A stretch of 64,000 bases of DNA from Runella limosa DSM 17973 (lineage in GTDB: Bacteria; Bacteroidota; Bacteroidia; Cytophagales; Spirosomataceae), in NCBI RefSeq assembly GCF_000482465.1, contig NZ_KI519420.1:1189158-1253157 (forward strand), in the 5' to 3' direction. Below, in pieces: positions 62,461 through 64,000 of the stretch. The notes below the pieces were generated by a model. That model did no database searches. It was not told the origin of the DNA and worked only from the letters and a program-made list of their open reading frames with translations. Every line of letters starts with the position of its first letter. The first letter of the stretch is position 1. A program made the translations under genes and the position numbers.

Positions 62461-64000
62461 ATGAGAACAAAGTTCTACTCACTGTTGACGTGTGTGGTGG
62501 CATGGATGTTCCTACTCCTCCTTGCACCCGACCCAGCACACGCCCAAGAACGTAAAGTTTCGGGGAAAGTAATGGCTTCTGATGGCCCTATTCCAGGAGC
62601 CACCGTGTTGTTGAAAGGTAGTAATGTCGGAACGTCAGCAGATGCTGATGGCGCTTTTACTATCAGTGTCAAAGGTGCCAATCCTGTCTTAGTCATTTCG
62701 GCGATTGGTTACAAATCGCTGGAAGTGCCAGTTGGGAATCAAACAACTATTAACGCTAAACTTGAAGATGAAGCGAATGCTTTGACTGAAGTGGTTGTCA
62801 CTGGTTATACTGTAGATAAGCGCCGTGAGTCAACGGGGGCTATTTCTACCGTAAAAACCAAAGACCTTACCACTGTTCCTTCTTCAAGCGTTGAGCAACA
62901 ATTACAAGGGCGCGTAGCAGGTGTGACCGTTGTGACTACCAGCCAACCAGGGTCAGGAAGCCAGATTCGGGTTCGTGGTTTTGGGGCATTTGGAGGTAAC
63001 GAACCGCTCGTTATTGTGGATGGATACCCAGTTGGTAACGTAAACTTCTTAAATCCAGAAGACATTGAATCAACAACGGTATTGAAAGATGCCTCGGCTG
63101 CATCTATCTACGGAGCAAGAGCGGCCAACGGGGTAATTGTATATACGACCAAAAGAGGTAAAAAAGCAGCGAAGAAATTGAGCGTTACTTACGACGGCGT
63201 ATATGGTCTTACTGACCCAGGTAAGGGACAAAAAATGATGAATCCACAAGACCAAGCAGATTGGACGTGGACGGCTCTTAAAAACTCAGGCTCGCCTCTT
63301 TCGCACCCGCAGTATGGTTCAGGTTCAACACCAGTGTTGCCAGATTACCTTAAAGTAGGCAGTAGAAGTGGTGTAATTGGAACTGTTGATTTGGCCGCAG
63401 AAAAACTAAAATATAACATTACTGGGCCAACTATCGGTGATTTTTACCAAGTTATCAAGGCAAATAAAGCAGGAACTGACTGGTATAAAGCATTGACCCA
63501 AACAGGAACAATTAGCCGTCACAGCTTAGGTTTTGAAGGTGGTGGAGATGCTTCTCGCTTCTATGTGGGCTTATCTATGCAAGATCAACAAGGTATTTTG
63601 CCAAGCCAGCGCGCAAAGCGTTATGCCATGCGTGTTAATACGGAATTTGATATTTTCAAAAACGTAAGAATTGGTGAAAACATCCAACTTACCTACCTCC
63701 AAATCTTAGGTCGTCAGGGAGGTAACGAAGGATTACAATCATCACAAGATGAAAACGATATTTTAGGGGCGTTTAGATCTCCTACCATTATCCCTGTTTA
63801 TGACGAATTTGGTGGATATGCGGGTACTACGGCCTTAGGTTTCGGTCAAGGTTCAAACCCTGTTGCTAACCAACAGGCTAATAAACTCAATAAAAACTAT
63901 AATGCTTTGGCATCAGGTAACTTCTACATCGAAGTTGATCCTATCAAAGATTTGACGTTGCGTTCATCAATTGGTGGAAATTTTGTGAATTTCTACGGCT
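62461..64000 (+). CDS. SusC/RagA-type TonB-linked outer-membrane receptor (partial, 5' end)
   Basis: The frame is open from the ATG at 62461 to the window end, 513 codons, so the gene is cut. Signal peptide (about 1-28), CarboxypepD_reg-like domain (about 30-110, GKVMASDGPIPGATVLLKG), then the plug with RVRGFGAFGG and GYPVGN, and the start of the barrel. Residues PEDIESTTVLKDASAASIYG form the SusC signature. A SusD partner should follow beyond the window. The divergent Nudix-type gene is the likely regulator. The glycan imported is unknown. Confidence 0.92.
   Translation, partial: MRTKFYSLLTCVVAWMFLLLLAPDPAHAQERKVSGKVMASDGPIPGATVLLKGSNVGTSADADGAFTISVKGANPVLVISAIGYKSLEVPVGNQTTINAKLEDEANALTEVVVTGYTVDKRRESTGAISTVKTKDLTTVPSSSVEQQLQGRVAGVTVVTTSQPGSGSQIRVRGFGAFGGNEPLVIVDGYPVGNVNFLNPEDIESTTVLKDASAASIYGARAANGVIVYTTKRGKKAAKKLSVTYDGVYGLTDPGKGQKMMNPQDQADWTWTALKNSGSPLSHPQYGSGSTPVLPDYLKVGSRSGVIGTVDLAAEKLKYNITGPTIGDFYQVIKANKAGTDWYKALTQTGTISRHSLGFEGGGDASRFYVGLSMQDQQGILPSQRAKRYAMRVNTEFDIFKNVRIGENIQLTYLQILGRQGGNEGLQSSQDENDILGAFRSPTIIPVYDEFGGYAGTTALGFGQGSNPVANQQANKLNKNYNALASGNFYIEVDPIKDLTLRSSIGGNFVNFYG

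Noticed and set aside
62310-62555. An 81-codon frame overlapping the SusC start
   Set aside because: It runs out of frame into the SusC signal peptide, which is clearly coding in its own frame.

Overview
The window looks like a chromosomal stretch from a Bacteroidota bacterium, most likely a Cytophagales/Spirosomaceae-type organism (Runella, Dyadobacter or Spirosoma relatives). The basis is a SusC-type TonB receptor, a secreted protease with a type IX secretion C-terminal domain, DUF4292 and DUF6787 proteins, many Gfo/Idh/MocA oxidoreductases with twin-arginine leaders, TAnnTTTG-like promoter boxes and start codons without clear Shine-Dalgarno sequences. Base composition is moderate except for an AT-rich block around 33.8-37.1 kb. 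I saw no rRNA, tRNA or CRISPR array.

Region 1 (0-12.7 kb) holds secreted and envelope functions: a Gfo/Idh/MocA oxidoreductase, an MFS transporter with a TlpA-type thioredoxin, a large M4 metalloprotease paired with a small secreted protein that may be its inhibitor, a DUF5916 outer-membrane-type protein and a two-domain dehydrogenase. Region 2 (12.7-14.4 kb) is an AAA ATPase coupled by an ATGA overlap to a small TOPRIM-like protein, a candidate defence pair. Region 3 (14.6-29.1 kb) is housekeeping: nucleoside permease, exonuclease III, TPR protein, DUF4292 lipoprotein, degenerate EnvC-like activator, panB, an RluA-type synthase, DUF6787 protein, mutL, two rhomboids and dxs. It also holds a 58-aa membrane ORF.

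Region 4 (29.2-32.7 kb) is a minus-strand sugar operon: a GH109-like Gfo/Idh/MocA enzyme, a NagB-family deaminase with altered active-site positions and an exported alpha/beta hydrolase. Region 5 (32.8-37.5 kb) looks acquired: an Rpn-type PD-(D/E)XK protein, a truncated coding remnant and an AT-rich PLD-nuclease/helicase fusion. Region 6 (37.5-42.6 kb) has a dicarboxylate/amino-acid symporter, a small membrane protein, a MarR regulator and a divergent TonB receptor.

Region 7 (42.6-58.0 kb) is the most striking: two beta-carbonic anhydrases alternating with two SulP anion transporters, a third SulP transporter, the inorganic-carbon pump pair DabB/DabA and an OmpR-type two-component system, nearly all on the minus strand. 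A PlsC acyltransferase and an acyl-ACP desaturase sit inside the block. I infer a bicarbonate/CO2 uptake and hydration locus in what appears to be a heterotroph, possibly controlled by the adjoining two-component system. Region 8 (58.2-64 kb) has a multidomain sugar dehydrogenase with a cytochrome c domain, a Nudix-derived regulator and the 5' part of a SusC receptor cut by the window end.

Several gene ends carry long, near-perfect hairpins. One hairpin sequence occurs twice, 8 kb apart.
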